Below, one piece after another: positions 1 through 7,127 of a DNA stretch of 18,436 nt. The notes below the pieces were generated by a model. That model did no database searches, was not told the DNA's origin, and saw only the letters and a program-made list of their open reading frames with translations. The position numbers and the translations under genes were made by a program. Positions within the stretch are counted from its first letter, which is position 1; the number at the start of each line of letters is the position of its first letter. Source of the DNA: an uncultured Porphyromonadaceae bacterium (GTDB lineage: Bacteria > Bacteroidota > Bacteroidia > Bacteroidales > Muribaculaceae); contig URTA01000055.1 of NCBI GenBank assembly GCA_900550645.1, forward strand, positions 1 through 18,436, written 5' to 3'.

Positions 1-60
1 GACCTGAAAGCCATGCTCTCCGGGGCTTCGGAACCGCCGCCGGACAGCCCTGAAAGCTGA
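1..60 (+). CDS. C-terminal tail of an unidentified ORF (possible transposase)
   Basis: Frame 1 is open from the window edge to a TGA at 58-60 and encodes 19 residues, DLKAMLSGASEPPPDSPES. The proline- and serine-rich acidic end looks like a disordered C-terminus. It lies just before a long hairpin (71-144) and a glnN gene that has lost its 5' part, so I infer it may be the end of a transposase or another cargo gene of an inserted element. Nineteen residues are too few to name a family, and a chance open frame at the edge cannot be excluded. Confidence 0.35.
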   Translation, partial: DLKAMLSGASEPPPDSPES

Positions 61-70
61 CAGGGGGGCT

Positions 71-144
71 TGTCCGCAACAAAGAACATGCCCGGCTTCT
101 GCTTTTCAAGAAGTTGGGTATGCCTCTTTGTGGTTTAGCGGACA
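71..144 (+). repeat. Long three-part hairpin / inverted repeat, possible mobile-element end
   Basis: The outer arms TGTCCGC (71-77) and GCGGACA (138-144) are perfect reverse complements. Inside them CAAAGA (80-85) pairs with TCTTTG (125-130). Inside that, 87-100 pairs with 109-122 over 14 positions, three of them G-U, around an 8-nt loop. Only short bulges separate the three stems. The hairpin sits exactly between the end of an unknown ORF and the interrupted glnN remnant. That placement fits the terminal or subterminal structure of an insertion sequence. A strong terminator of the upstream ORF is the alternative, but no long T-run follows. Confidence 0.6.
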
Positions 145-151
145 GTAATAA

Positions 152-361
152 TCCTCTATCAAGCGTATGGTGGACGAGATGACAGAGTGCCGCAAGGTGG
201 CTAACCGCATTTGCAGCCAGCGCGAGAAGGCGGTGGCATACCATGACACGGTTGCCCCGCTGCTCGAACAGATACGCTATCACATCGACAAGCTCGAGCT
301 GATGGTGGATAATGAGCTGTGGCCGCTGCCGAAGTACCGCGAGATACTGTTCATACGCTGA
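152..361 (+). pseudogene. glnN: Type III glutamine synthetase, C-terminal remnant
   Basis: The frame is open from 152, with in-frame TAA codons at 146 and 149, and encodes about 69 residues ending at TGA 359-361. The ending LWPLPKYREILFIR and the preceding YHDTVAPLLEQIRYHIDKLE segment are, from memory, characteristic of the C-terminus of Bacteroidales GSIII. That enzyme normally has about 700-730 residues and makes glutamine from glutamate, ammonia and ATP. Here the whole catalytic part is missing: the sequence upstream is unrelated and holds a long hairpin. The ATG at 167 is only an internal methionine, so the fragment should not be active. It converges on the DUF5606 gene, with a shared hairpin terminator between them. 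I read it as disrupted by an inserted element; a contig joined at a repeat would look the same. Confidence 0.85.
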
Positions 362-388
362 CGTATGTCGGCAATCCGCAGAATATAC

Positions 389-422
389 AAATGGCGTACC
401 CTCAAAAACAGGTACGCCATTT
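389..422. terminator. Bidirectional hairpin terminator between glnN remnant and DUF5606 gene
   Basis: A perfect 12-bp stem, AAATGGCGTACC (389-400) and GGTACGCCATTT (411-422), encloses a 10-nt loop. It lies 27 bp after the glnN stop and about 27 bp from the DUF5606 stop. The A/T pairs at the stem ends give a short A or T run on either strand. Position between convergent genes and symmetry support termination of both transcripts. Confidence 0.85.
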
Positions 423-449
423 ATTGTTGCGTGATGATTTGTCGCGGCG

Positions 450-884
450 TTATTCGGCAGGTTTCTCTTCGGCAGGTTTCTCGGTTTCGGCGGGTTCGTC
501 CTCTACAAACTTGTCGTAGCCGGCAGCTGTGAGGAGGTTGTACCATGTGAAGAGCTTCTTGATGTCTGACACATGTACGCGCTCGCGGTCGAAGTCGGGG
601 ACTATTGCAGCAAACTTCTCACGCAGAGCGTTTCCGTCCAGAGACTTGAACTCAACCTGCGCACCTTTCTCGGCATCGTAGAGGCGCTGGAGTATCTGTC
701 CGAGCGGGAGGTCTTCACCTTCTGTGTACATGGCAATGTCGCCGAGCGACACGATTTTGTCACGCTCGTGTGCGGCGGAGCGTGCTTTGGAGGTAATATC
801 CTCGACGATAATCATGCGGTTGCTCTGCGATACGATCTTGAACAGACCGGGGCGACCGGTAATCGATAATATTTCTCTTAGCAT
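450..884 (-). CDS. DUF5606 family protein
   Basis: This 144-residue protein matches the Bacteroidetes-restricted DUF5606 family in its start MLREILSITGRPGLFKIVSQ, an IVEDI strand soon after, and a middle part containing LGDIAMYTEGEDLPLG. No biochemical function is established for the family as far as I know. There is no signal peptide or membrane segment, so it should be cytoplasmic. The last ~16 residues are a Glu/Pro/Ala-rich tail with EKPAE-like repeats that is probably disordered. It is the last gene of the nusB-yajC-ybbR-coaE run, 25 bp after coaE, and ends before a strong hairpin terminator. This neighbourhood with coaE recurs in Bacteroidales (from memory). Confidence 0.88.
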   Translation of the reverse strand: MLREILSITGRPGLFKIVSQSNRMIIVEDITSKARSAAHERDKIVSLGDIAMYTEGEDLPLGQILQRLYDAEKGAQVEFKSLDGNALREKFAAIVPDFDRERVHVSDIKKLFTWYNLLTAAGYDKFVEDEPAETEKPAEEKPAE

Positions 885-909
885 AAACAGTTGTATTTGA
901 TTGTGATTT

Positions 910-1518
910 CTATTTTTGTTCGCGTTGGTGCATCAGCAGCTGGGCTACCTGTTTACAGACTGGCTTAGTGCCGTCGTTTACTATTATGTCGGTTATCCCA
1001 ATTGGCAATGCTTCGAATTCGTGCTGTTGCGACTGTATGCGGGCTTCAATTTCAGCAACAGTGCCACTGTCGCGCTCCATGCAGCGGCTTATGCGCATCT
1101 CAGTCGGGGCATCGACAAGCCACACGCGGTCACAATAGTCAATGATATGCGAAGTCACCGGTATGGCACACTCGACAAACATACGCTGCGAGCGGAGGTT
1201 CATCCTCACTTCAAGGTCTTTCCTGACAGCTGCATGTACCAAAGAGTTGAGCCACTGCCTTTCCTGGGCGTCGGAGAATATGACCGAGGCAATGTGCTTG
1301 CGGTTTAGAGAGCCGTCTTTGGAAACGGAGGCTCTGCCCCACCGTGACACGACTGCATTGCATATTTTGGCATCGGAGTCCATGATGCGCTTGGCCTCAC
1401 AGTCCGTGTCGTAGACATCATAGCCGCGCAGACGGCAGATGCGAGAAACGACGCTCTTGCCGGAGCCTATGCCTCCGGTGATGAGTGTGAGCGAACTGTG
1501 TGCCGTTTGTTTCGTCAT
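910..1518 (-). CDS. coaE: Dephospho-CoA kinase
   Basis: The enzyme phosphorylates the 3'-hydroxyl of the ribose of dephospho-CoA with ATP, the last step of coenzyme A synthesis, in the cytoplasm. The P-loop GGIGSGKS is at residues 15-22. The region around residues 35-47 (DVYDTDCEAKRIM) carries the conserved aspartate pair that precedes the substrate site. Later elements include HAAVRKDLE and a WLVDAP strand, followed by an arginine-rich lid (RISRCMERD). The 202-residue length is typical. Its ATG overlaps the stop of the upstream YbbR-like gene as ATGA, which suggests translational coupling. coaBC, which acts earlier in the same pathway, lies in the neighbouring dnaN operon. Confidence 0.95.
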   Translation of the reverse strand: MTKQTAHSSLTLITGGIGSGKSVVSRICRLRGYDVYDTDCEAKRIMDSDAKICNAVVSRWGRASVSKDGSLNRKHIASVIFSDAQERQWLNSLVHAAVRKDLEVRMNLRSQRMFVECAIPVTSHIIDYCDRVWLVDAPTEMRISRCMERDSGTVAEIEARIQSQQHEFEALPIGITDIIVNDGTKPVCKQVAQLLMHQREQK

Positions 1519-2492
1519 CTTACGATAGTGTATTCTACGGAGTCCGTGAGGAGGGTTACATTGACATAGCCAGAGCCGTGCGAGCCTATCCGTACCGGCA
1601 GTTTGCCGCTGCGGTGCGAGGCGAGGTCATTGTAGTCTGCAACAACGTTGATGTCGGTGTCGGCCTCGTTGAACCGGCTCATGGGAACGAAGTAGGTCAC
1701 GTCAACGTTGGCAGGGAATATGAGCAGGCTTTCGCCTGAAGGCACATTTATGACCCTGACAGCAATCGTGGATTTCTTCTTTACCAGCGTTTCAACGGGA
1801 ATGGTGACAGTCACTTTGGCGGGCACGACCTTGAACCCAGGCATCGGACGTATTTTCACCTCTACCTGCTCGCTTGTATTCAGCCCTCGCTTGACGAACT
1901 TTTCGGTGTACACCCGGGAAATTGTGTCATTGTCGGGCGAGGCGCAGTATATTGTAACTGCCGGGTTGGAACACCGCAGTTTCCCGGCTATGACAAACCC
2001 ATCGGCAGCAGACACGTTTGCGTTTAGCACGAGGGGGACACGCCGCCCAGGGCTTGTGGTATATTGCAGCCGCAGCGAGTCTATCGAGTAGGAGGAAATA
2101 TCCACCGATGTGCCGAATGTGGACTTGAGCAGCCCTATCATGCTCGAGGCCGGCAGACGGAACACTCCCCTGTCGGCATAGTCCTTGAAGTTGATGTTGA
2201 CAGTAGGGCGACGCAGCAGGCAGGTCTGCAAGAGGGATGTCCCCTTGCCGCTGACTGAAATGCGCATCTCGGCCGGAGGGTCATCGATAAACGTCACGCT
2301 GTCAGGGACGTTGTAGATGCGAATGCCTACGTCAACCGACTCCTCGATGCTGTCGTTGAGAGCCATGACAAGCCAAAAGAGCGCAGCTATCGCGACAAAC
2401 ACTCCGTAGAGGAGGATATTGTGAAACCCCCGTGAGGTCTTGAATATCTTCCACCACTTTTGCAGCCGCTCGATGCGTTCCTTGCCAGTCAT
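1515..2492 (-). CDS. YbbR-like domain membrane protein
   Basis: The 325-residue protein has a basic cytoplasmic start (MTGKERIERLQKWWKIFKTS), one membrane helix at about residues 24-45 (LLYGVFVAIAALFWLVMALN), and a long extracytoplasmic beta-rich part. That part holds repeated YbbR-like strands such as RIYNVPDSVTFIDDPPAEM and VRVINVPSGESL. In Firmicutes, YbbR proteins (CdaR) regulate the diadenylate cyclase CdaA. I see no cyclase gene in this window, so I do not transfer that role. The gene starts 18 bp after yajC ends and overlaps coaE by 4 bp, so it is co-transcribed with both. Confidence 0.88.
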   Translation of the reverse strand: MTGKERIERLQKWWKIFKTSRGFHNILLYGVFVAIAALFWLVMALNDSIEESVDVGIRIYNVPDSVTFIDDPPAEMRISVSGKGTSLLQTCLLRRPTVNINFKDYADRGVFRLPASSMIGLLKSTFGTSVDISSYSIDSLRLQYTTSPGRRVPLVLNANVSAADGFVIAGKLRCSNPAVTIYCASPDNDTISRVYTEKFVKRGLNTSEQVEVKIRPMPGFKVVPAKVTVTIPVETLVKKKSTIAVRVINVPSGESLLIFPANVDVTYFVPMSRFNEADTDINVVADYNDLASHRSGKLPVRIGSHGSGYVNVTLLTDSVEYTIVR

Positions 2493-2510
2493 GCGGACTT
2501 GTCTGTGGGG

Positions 2511-3047
2511 TTAGTCCTTGCGTCTGCCTTCTTCCTCGTCCTCCTCGTCCTTGATGAAGTCTGGAGCTGCGGGTTCGGGTTCAGTAAAGACAGGCTTGTT
2601 GTTCTTCTTGTTGTCCTTTTTCTTTTTTCTATCCTCGTTGTACGCAGCGAGGACGGCTGTGGAGCTGTCAGCAGTTGTTCCCTTGCTGCCTGTAGATTTC
2701 TCTTTGCGAGAGCGGGGCTGCTCTTTCTCCTTCTTGGGAGTTTCTTCCTCGAAAGGATAGACGGAGTCCTTGCTTATCTTGAGGGTAACGCCCTTGTCCA
2801 CCTCTACCATGAAGAATTTGTCGCCCATTTCCTTCAGCACGCCGGCAATGCCGCCAGCAGTGACAACTTTGCATCCGGGCTTCATCGCTTCGCGCTGCTC
2901 TTTCAGCTTCTTGCGCTGTCTCTGCTGCGGGCGTATCATGAAGAAGTAGAAGATGACAATCATGGCGACAATCATCAGGATGCCGCTCATGCTGCTGCCT
3001 GATTGGCCGTTGCCGGCTTGTAGTAAAATGGCATTGAGTTCAGTCAT
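2511..3047 (-). CDS. yajC: Preprotein translocase subunit YajC, long C-terminal tail
   Basis: YajC is an inner-membrane accessory of the SecDF-SecYEG export machinery. A single membrane helix at about residues 20-38 (MSGILMIVAMIVIFYFFMI) is followed directly by the hallmark RPQQRQRKK segment. Then comes the small conserved domain (PGCKVVTAGGIAGVLKEMGDK) ending near residue 100. The protein has 178 residues, whereas typical YajC has about 85-120. The extra ~75 residues are a charged low-complexity tail, with EEETPKKEKEQ early on, a lysine run (DRKKKKDNKKNNK) and a final acidic DEEDEEE stretch. It sits 50 bp after nusB and 18 bp before the YbbR-like gene. Confidence 0.93.
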   Translation of the reverse strand: MTELNAILLQAGNGQSGSSMSGILMIVAMIVIFYFFMIRPQQRQRKKLKEQREAMKPGCKVVTAGGIAGVLKEMGDKFFMVEVDKGVTLKISKDSVYPFEEETPKKEKEQPRSRKEKSTGSKGTTADSSTAVLAAYNEDRKKKKDNKKNNKPVFTEPEPAAPDFIKDEEDEEEGRRKD

Positions 3048-3097
3048 TTTATTCTGTGTTTAGTTGTTAATATTCGTTGGATTGACGTTGCTTCGGG

Positions 3098-4519
3098 TCA
3101 TTCTTTCATAAGTTCGCCCGAGGCTCTCAAGTCTGCGATTACACGTCCCAGCACACCGTGAATGAAAGAGGCGTTGCGGGGCGAGGAGTAGGACTTGGCT
3201 ATTTCGATGTACTCGTTGACGCTGACCGAGGTTGGTATCTTTTGGAAGTTGATGATTTCCGCTATGGCCGTCATCATTATTACAACGTCCATGAGGGCGA
3301 GGCGTTCAGTGTCCCACTGCGAAGTGTCGATATAGCGGTCGATGTAGCTGCGGTATAGTTCCTTGTTGTTGAGTACATACGACAGCAGTTCCGAGCCGAA
3401 GCGAGCGTCCTCATCGTCCTTGAATTTTGGCAGAACCGGTTCTTGGGAGACATGTCCTGTGCTGATGTCATACAGGTCATCGAAACGCTTGAGAGTTTTA
3501 AGGAAGAATGTGCCGATGATTTCCATGTCATCGTTCCAGAATACGGACTTGTCCTCCATGTCGAGCAGGAAATTCTCGCTGCGGAATATGACCTTCTTGA
3601 AAATGTTGCGCCAGAACTCGGCATCGGTGTGAAAGTCGGATGCGGGCAGCTCCATGTACTCGTTGTATATGTCAGAGGCAAGTATCTCGCGCATGAGGGC
3701 TGTGAGGGTGACACGATCCTGCTCTATCCATGATAGCTTGCTTGCACTGCGGTATGCGTTTATTTCGGGATCCTGGTCCAGAGCCTCGACAAGTCGGTTC
3801 TCGACGAAGCGCAGGTTGGGGTTGCGGTCTTCCTCGGTGGTGATGTACTTGTGGCGCTGCTCGTCAAGCTGCTGGTCGCGCAGCCGCACGAGATCAGATG
3901 GGAGCATCAGCAGACGGAAGTACAGCTCACGCGATGCGTTGAGACTTGTTTCGAGTGTGCGCACTGCCGCCGACAGGTTGCCGTTGGAGGAGTAGAAGTT
4001 GACGAAAGTCGCGTTCATGAGCTCGGCAGCGCGGTCTATGCCTCGGAGCGTATAGTTTTCGCGGCGAGAAATAACCGCTTGCAGTGTCGCGTCTTTGATT
4101 ATGTATACGTTGAAGAGGTCGCGCCAGATGTCGATGTCGCTGTTGGCGGTTTCGTCGCTGTGTTTCAGGAAGTTCTTCAGCAGCGCAGACTCCTTGATTT
4201 TCTCGACAAGGGCAGGGAGTGCCGGCTTCAGGGGGAAAGGCTGTGCAGAATATTTCATCTTCAGCGAGCGCATCCGGTCGTCAGCCATTACACTCCTCAT
4301 GAAGCGTGTCTCTTCGAGTGGGGTGTCACGTCCGCGTATGCTGATTTCGCTTGCCAGCTGCCCCATGAGCATCAGCAAGTCCAGATACAGGGCGTAGGCA
4401 AATCGTTTCTCTTTGGTAGGAGATGAGGGTTGCGGTTCGAGTGCGAAGTCCTTCTCCACCAACAGATGAGAGTACAGTGTCTGCACTACCTTGACTCTTA
4501 TGAGAATACGGTTGATCAT
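3098..4519 (-). CDS. nusB: NusB-family transcription antitermination factor, enlarged
   Basis: NusB binds boxA RNA with NusE (S10) in the antitermination complex used for rRNA operons. The start MINRILIRVKVVQTLYS and the C-terminal part (about residues 385-468, with WDTERLALMDVVIMMTAIAEI and PTSVSVNEYIEIAKSYSSP) match Bacteroidetes NusB. The protein has 473 residues, whereas I recall about 300-310 in Bacteroides. The extra length looks like a degenerate copy of the family's own helical region: residues ~40-180 (YLDLLMLMGQLA, DIWRDLFNVYIIKD) resemble residues ~190-347 (YFRLLMLPSDL, EFWRNIFKKVIFRSE). The second copy aligns better with the usual family. It is the first gene after a clear promoter at 4589-4620 and leads the nusB-yajC-ybbR-coaE-DUF5606 operon. 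Confidence 0.9.
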   Translation of the reverse strand: MINRILIRVKVVQTLYSHLLVEKDFALEPQPSSPTKEKRFAYALYLDLLMLMGQLASEISIRGRDTPLEETRFMRSVMADDRMRSLKMKYSAQPFPLKPALPALVEKIKESALLKNFLKHSDETANSDIDIWRDLFNVYIIKDATLQAVISRRENYTLRGIDRAAELMNATFVNFYSSNGNLSAAVRTLETSLNASRELYFRLLMLPSDLVRLRDQQLDEQRHKYITTEEDRNPNLRFVENRLVEALDQDPEINAYRSASKLSWIEQDRVTLTALMREILASDIYNEYMELPASDFHTDAEFWRNIFKKVIFRSENFLLDMEDKSVFWNDDMEIIGTFFLKTLKRFDDLYDISTGHVSQEPVLPKFKDDEDARFGSELLSYVLNNKELYRSYIDRYIDTSQWDTERLALMDVVIMMTAIAEIINFQKIPTSVSVNEYIEIAKSYSSPRNASFIHGVLGRVIADLRASGELMKE

Positions 4520-4588
4520 AACTCTTTATGTTCGTGTGTTTGGGTCGGGTGTCACGTGCAGAGTTGCGCGATCTGCCCTGCTACAGTG

Positions 4589-4620
4589 CAAAATTAGTTC
4601 AAACCTTGCTAATCTGCAAA
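4589..4620 (-). promoter_or_regulatory. Bacteroidetes-type promoter of the nusB operon
   Basis: On the minus strand a -33 element TTTG (4617-4620) and a -7 element TAATTTTG (4589-4596) are separated by 20 nt. They match the Bacteroidetes primary sigma consensus TTTG / TAnnTTTG. Transcription would start near 4582, giving a leader of about 60 nt before the nusB ATG at 4519. The site lies in the 139-bp gap after rlmB. I see no clear terminator there, so read-through from the dnaN operon is possible. Confidence 0.8.
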
Positions 4621-4658
4621 TGATAAGCGGTAATTAAATCTACAAGTATGGAATGAAG

Positions 4659-5414
4659 TCATTGCAAAGCCATGCCGCCGTCGAGCCGCTGGCGCACTGC
4701 CTCGTATATCATCACCCCTGCTGCGACCGAGACATTGAGGGAGGCGATATGCCCGATTATGGGTATGCCGGCCAGGCTGTCGCAGAGGCGCGACACTTCA
4801 GCTGACAGCCCGGTGTCTTCCGCACCCATTACTATTGCGGTGGGGACGGTCATGTCCTCGTCAGTAAACTGTTTGCCGCTCTTCTCCGAAGCGCCAATAA
4901 CCCTGATGCCGCATTGCTTCAGATACCTTACAGCATCGGCGAGGCTTCGCTCTCGGCAGACGGGTATGTGCAGCAATGCGCCGGCTGAGGTTTTGACGGC
5001 ATCTGGTGTGACTGTTGCGCTGCCTCGCTCTGGAATTACAATGGTGTCAACGCCGGCACACTCCGCAGTGCGTGCTATCGCGCCGAAGTTGCGTGTGTCT
5101 GTCACGCCGTCCAGCAGCATTATCAACGGTGTCGCGCCTCGGTCAAACAGCTCGGGGACTATCTGGTCGAGACGGTAGTATGTCACAGGCGACAGCAACG
5201 CTATTGCGCCCTGGTGGTTTTTCATAGTTATGCGGTTGAGCTTCTCGAGTGGCACACGCTGCGAGGGGATGCCGAACTCGTTGATTTTGGCAGTGAGTTC
5301 GCGTGCGAGCTCGCCTCCCATGTCTTTGCGTATGAGTACCTTGTCGATGTCACGACCAGCCTCTATTGCTTCTATCACGGCTCTCAAGCCGAAAACGTAT
5401 TGACTTTTATCCAT
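4659..5414 (-). CDS. rlmB: SpoU/TrmH-type RNA 2'-O-methyltransferase, RlmB-like
   Basis: This SPOUT-fold enzyme uses S-adenosylmethionine to methylate a ribose 2'-OH; RlmB modifies G2251 of 23S rRNA. An N-terminal substrate-binding domain (residues ~5-75, starting YVFGLRAVIEAIEAG) precedes the catalytic domain. Its three motifs are visible: DTRNFGAIARTA at 106-117, VMGAEDTGLS at 195-204, and a knot segment ending SLNVSVAAG at 225-233. The arginine in motif 1 is the usual catalytic residue. At 251 residues its length is typical. It is the last gene of the dnaN operon, starting 9 bp after recN. RlmB is the best fit, but a related tRNA Gm18 methyltransferase cannot be excluded by motifs alone. 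Confidence 0.9.
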   Translation of the reverse strand: MDKSQYVFGLRAVIEAIEAGRDIDKVLIRKDMGGELARELTAKINEFGIPSQRVPLEKLNRITMKNHQGAIALLSPVTYYRLDQIVPELFDRGATPLIMLLDGVTDTRNFGAIARTAECAGVDTIVIPERGSATVTPDAVKTSAGALLHIPVCRERSLADAVRYLKQCGIRVIGASEKSGKQFTDEDMTVPTAIVMGAEDTGLSAEVSRLCDSLAGIPIIGHIASLNVSVAAGVMIYEAVRQRLDGGMALQ

Positions 5415-5423
5415 TGATGCGGG

Positions 5424-7100
5424 TTATTTCGTGTTGCTTTTGTCGAGGAGGGATTTAGCGTTCATGACTGCAGCTGGGTCTACGGAGGAGCCGGACAGCA
5501 TCACAGCCAGTTCCGCCACTCGTTGGTCATAATCCAGAGCGGCTATGCTTGTGACAGTTTTTTCCTCGTCGTCGGCCTTGAACACCTTGTAGTGCTGTTG
5601 TCCCTTGGCTGCAACCTGTGGCAAGTGCGTTATGGCAATCACCTGTATCTGCCGTCCCATGTTGCGCATCATTGCGCCCATCTTGTCTGCCACATCGCCC
5701 GACACGCCTGTGTCAACCTCGTCAAAGATTATTGAGGGCAATGCTACATGGCTGGCGATTATTGCCTTGATGGAGAGCATGAGGCGAGAGGTCTCGCCTC
5801 CGGAGGCTATAGCAGAGACAGGCATCAGTTCCTGGTTCTTGTTGAATGAGCAGAGAAACTCTACGTTGTCCTGTCCGTCTGGCGTCAGTTTCCCCTTTGA
5901 GGTGAGCGCGGCAAATTTCAGGTTTGACATTCCGAGCGGACGGGCCGTCTGTGTCAGTAGTTCGGAGAACTTTTCGGCAGCACGCATGCGCGTTTCGCTG
6001 AGGCAGTCGGCGGCGGCACGCAGCTTCCTTCCCTTCTCCTTCATTTCGCTTTCGAGTTCATGAAGGTCAGCGTCAGAGGTGTCGAGTGTGTCGAGCTGCT
6101 GTTTCAGCGACTGGTGTATTTTGACCAGCTGCGCATCGTCGGCAGCATTGTACCGCTTCAGCGCGTCGTATATTTCCGTCATGCGCTGTTCCACGGTGGC
6201 AAGCAAGGCCGGGTTGCTGTCTACACGCTCTGCCATGGCGAGGAGAGTCTGCGCGATGTCCTTTGCCTCGACATATACCGATTCGAGCCTCTGCAGCAGT
6301 GAACTGTCTGCTCCTTGGCCTTCGAGCAGACGGAAGTTGACCTTGGAGAGCGTGTGCCTCACTTCTGCAAGTTTTGCGATTATTGAATTGTCGCCGGTGT
6401 CGAGCAGCTGTGTCGCTGCTGACAGATTGGCGGCAATCTCTTCCGCGTCGCCGAGCATCTCAGACTGCCGTTCCAAGGCCTCGAGTTCGCCGGCCTTAGG
6501 TGCAAGCGTGTCGAGCTGGCTGACCTGAAACCGCAGGAAGTTCTCGTTCTCGCGGTTTGATGCAATTTCGTTGCGTGCGTTTTGAAGGGCGTTGCGCACC
6601 TTTACATATTTGCGGAAAGCGGTCTTGTATTCAGCGAGCAGCTCATCGTTGTCAGCGAGCGCGTCGAGTATCTCGAGTTGCCTGTGCGCATCGCGCAGCA
6701 TTAGGTTGCTGTTCTGCGAGTGTATGTCTATTAGCGACGATGTGATGTCGCCGAGCATTTTCAGGTTAACCGGGGTGTCGTTGACGAAAGCCCTTGAGCG
6801 GCCGGTGGCGGAAACCTCGCGACGGATAATAATCTCGTCTTCGTCCCAGTCGAGCTGGCTTGCCTCGAAGAGTGGTTGCAGACGGCTGTTGGCGGAGAAT
6901 GTCGCTTCTACGACAGACTTCGCGGTCTTGTCACGCACCACTCTGGTGTCGGCACGTCCGCCGAGCAACAGCGAAAGTGCGCCCATCATAATGGACTTGC
7001 CCGCACCGGTCTCTCCGGTGATAATGGTCAGCCCCTCGCCGAATGTGATTTCTATGGAGGAAATCAGCGCGTAATTTGATATTGACAGGCGTTTCAGCAT
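5424..7100 (-). CDS. recN: DNA repair protein RecN
   Basis: RecN is an SMC-like ATPase that acts early in recombinational repair of double-strand breaks. The N-terminal ATPase half starts LKRLSISNYALI and carries the Walker A motif GETGAGKS at residues 29-36. A long coiled-coil region follows (about 150-370, with heptad-like stretches such as LESEMKEKGRKLRAAAD). The C-terminal half has the ABC signature ASGGETSRLMLSIK, Walker B SIIFDEVDTGVSG and the switch region VIAITHLPQVAAKG. Its 558-residue length is typical. It lies between the DUF4835 gene (27-bp gap) and rlmB (9-bp gap). No SOS operator is recognisable directly upstream; it appears to be transcribed from the dnaN promoter. Confidence 0.97.
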   Translation of the reverse strand: MLKRLSISNYALISSIEITFGEGLTIITGETGAGKSIMMGALSLLLGGRADTRVVRDKTAKSVVEATFSANSRLQPLFEASQLDWDEDEIIIRREVSATGRSRAFVNDTPVNLKMLGDITSSLIDIHSQNSNLMLRDAHRQLEILDALADNDELLAEYKTAFRKYVKVRNALQNARNEIASNRENENFLRFQVSQLDTLAPKAGELEALERQSEMLGDAEEIAANLSAATQLLDTGDNSIIAKLAEVRHTLSKVNFRLLEGQGADSSLLQRLESVYVEAKDIAQTLLAMAERVDSNPALLATVEQRMTEIYDALKRYNAADDAQLVKIHQSLKQQLDTLDTSDADLHELESEMKEKGRKLRAAADCLSETRMRAAEKFSELLTQTARPLGMSNLKFAALTSKGKLTPDGQDNVEFLCSFNKNQELMPVSAIASGGETSRLMLSIKAIIASHVALPSIIFDEVDTGVSGDVADKMGAMMRNMGRQIQVIAITHLPQVAAKGQQHYKVFKADDEEKTVTSIAALDYDQRVAELAVMLSGSSVDPAAVMNAKSLLDKSNTK

Positions 7101-7127
7101 TGCGTCTCTTGGTTATGCACCTGCGGC

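Noticed and set aside
71..144. Integron attC site
   Set aside because: The hairpin size is suitable, but the core sites do not match RYYYAAC/GTTRRRY and no integrase or cassette array is seen.
319..519. Plus-strand ORF running from glnN into the DUF5606 gene
   Set aside because: It crosses the perfect terminator hairpin and lies out of frame with both real genes.
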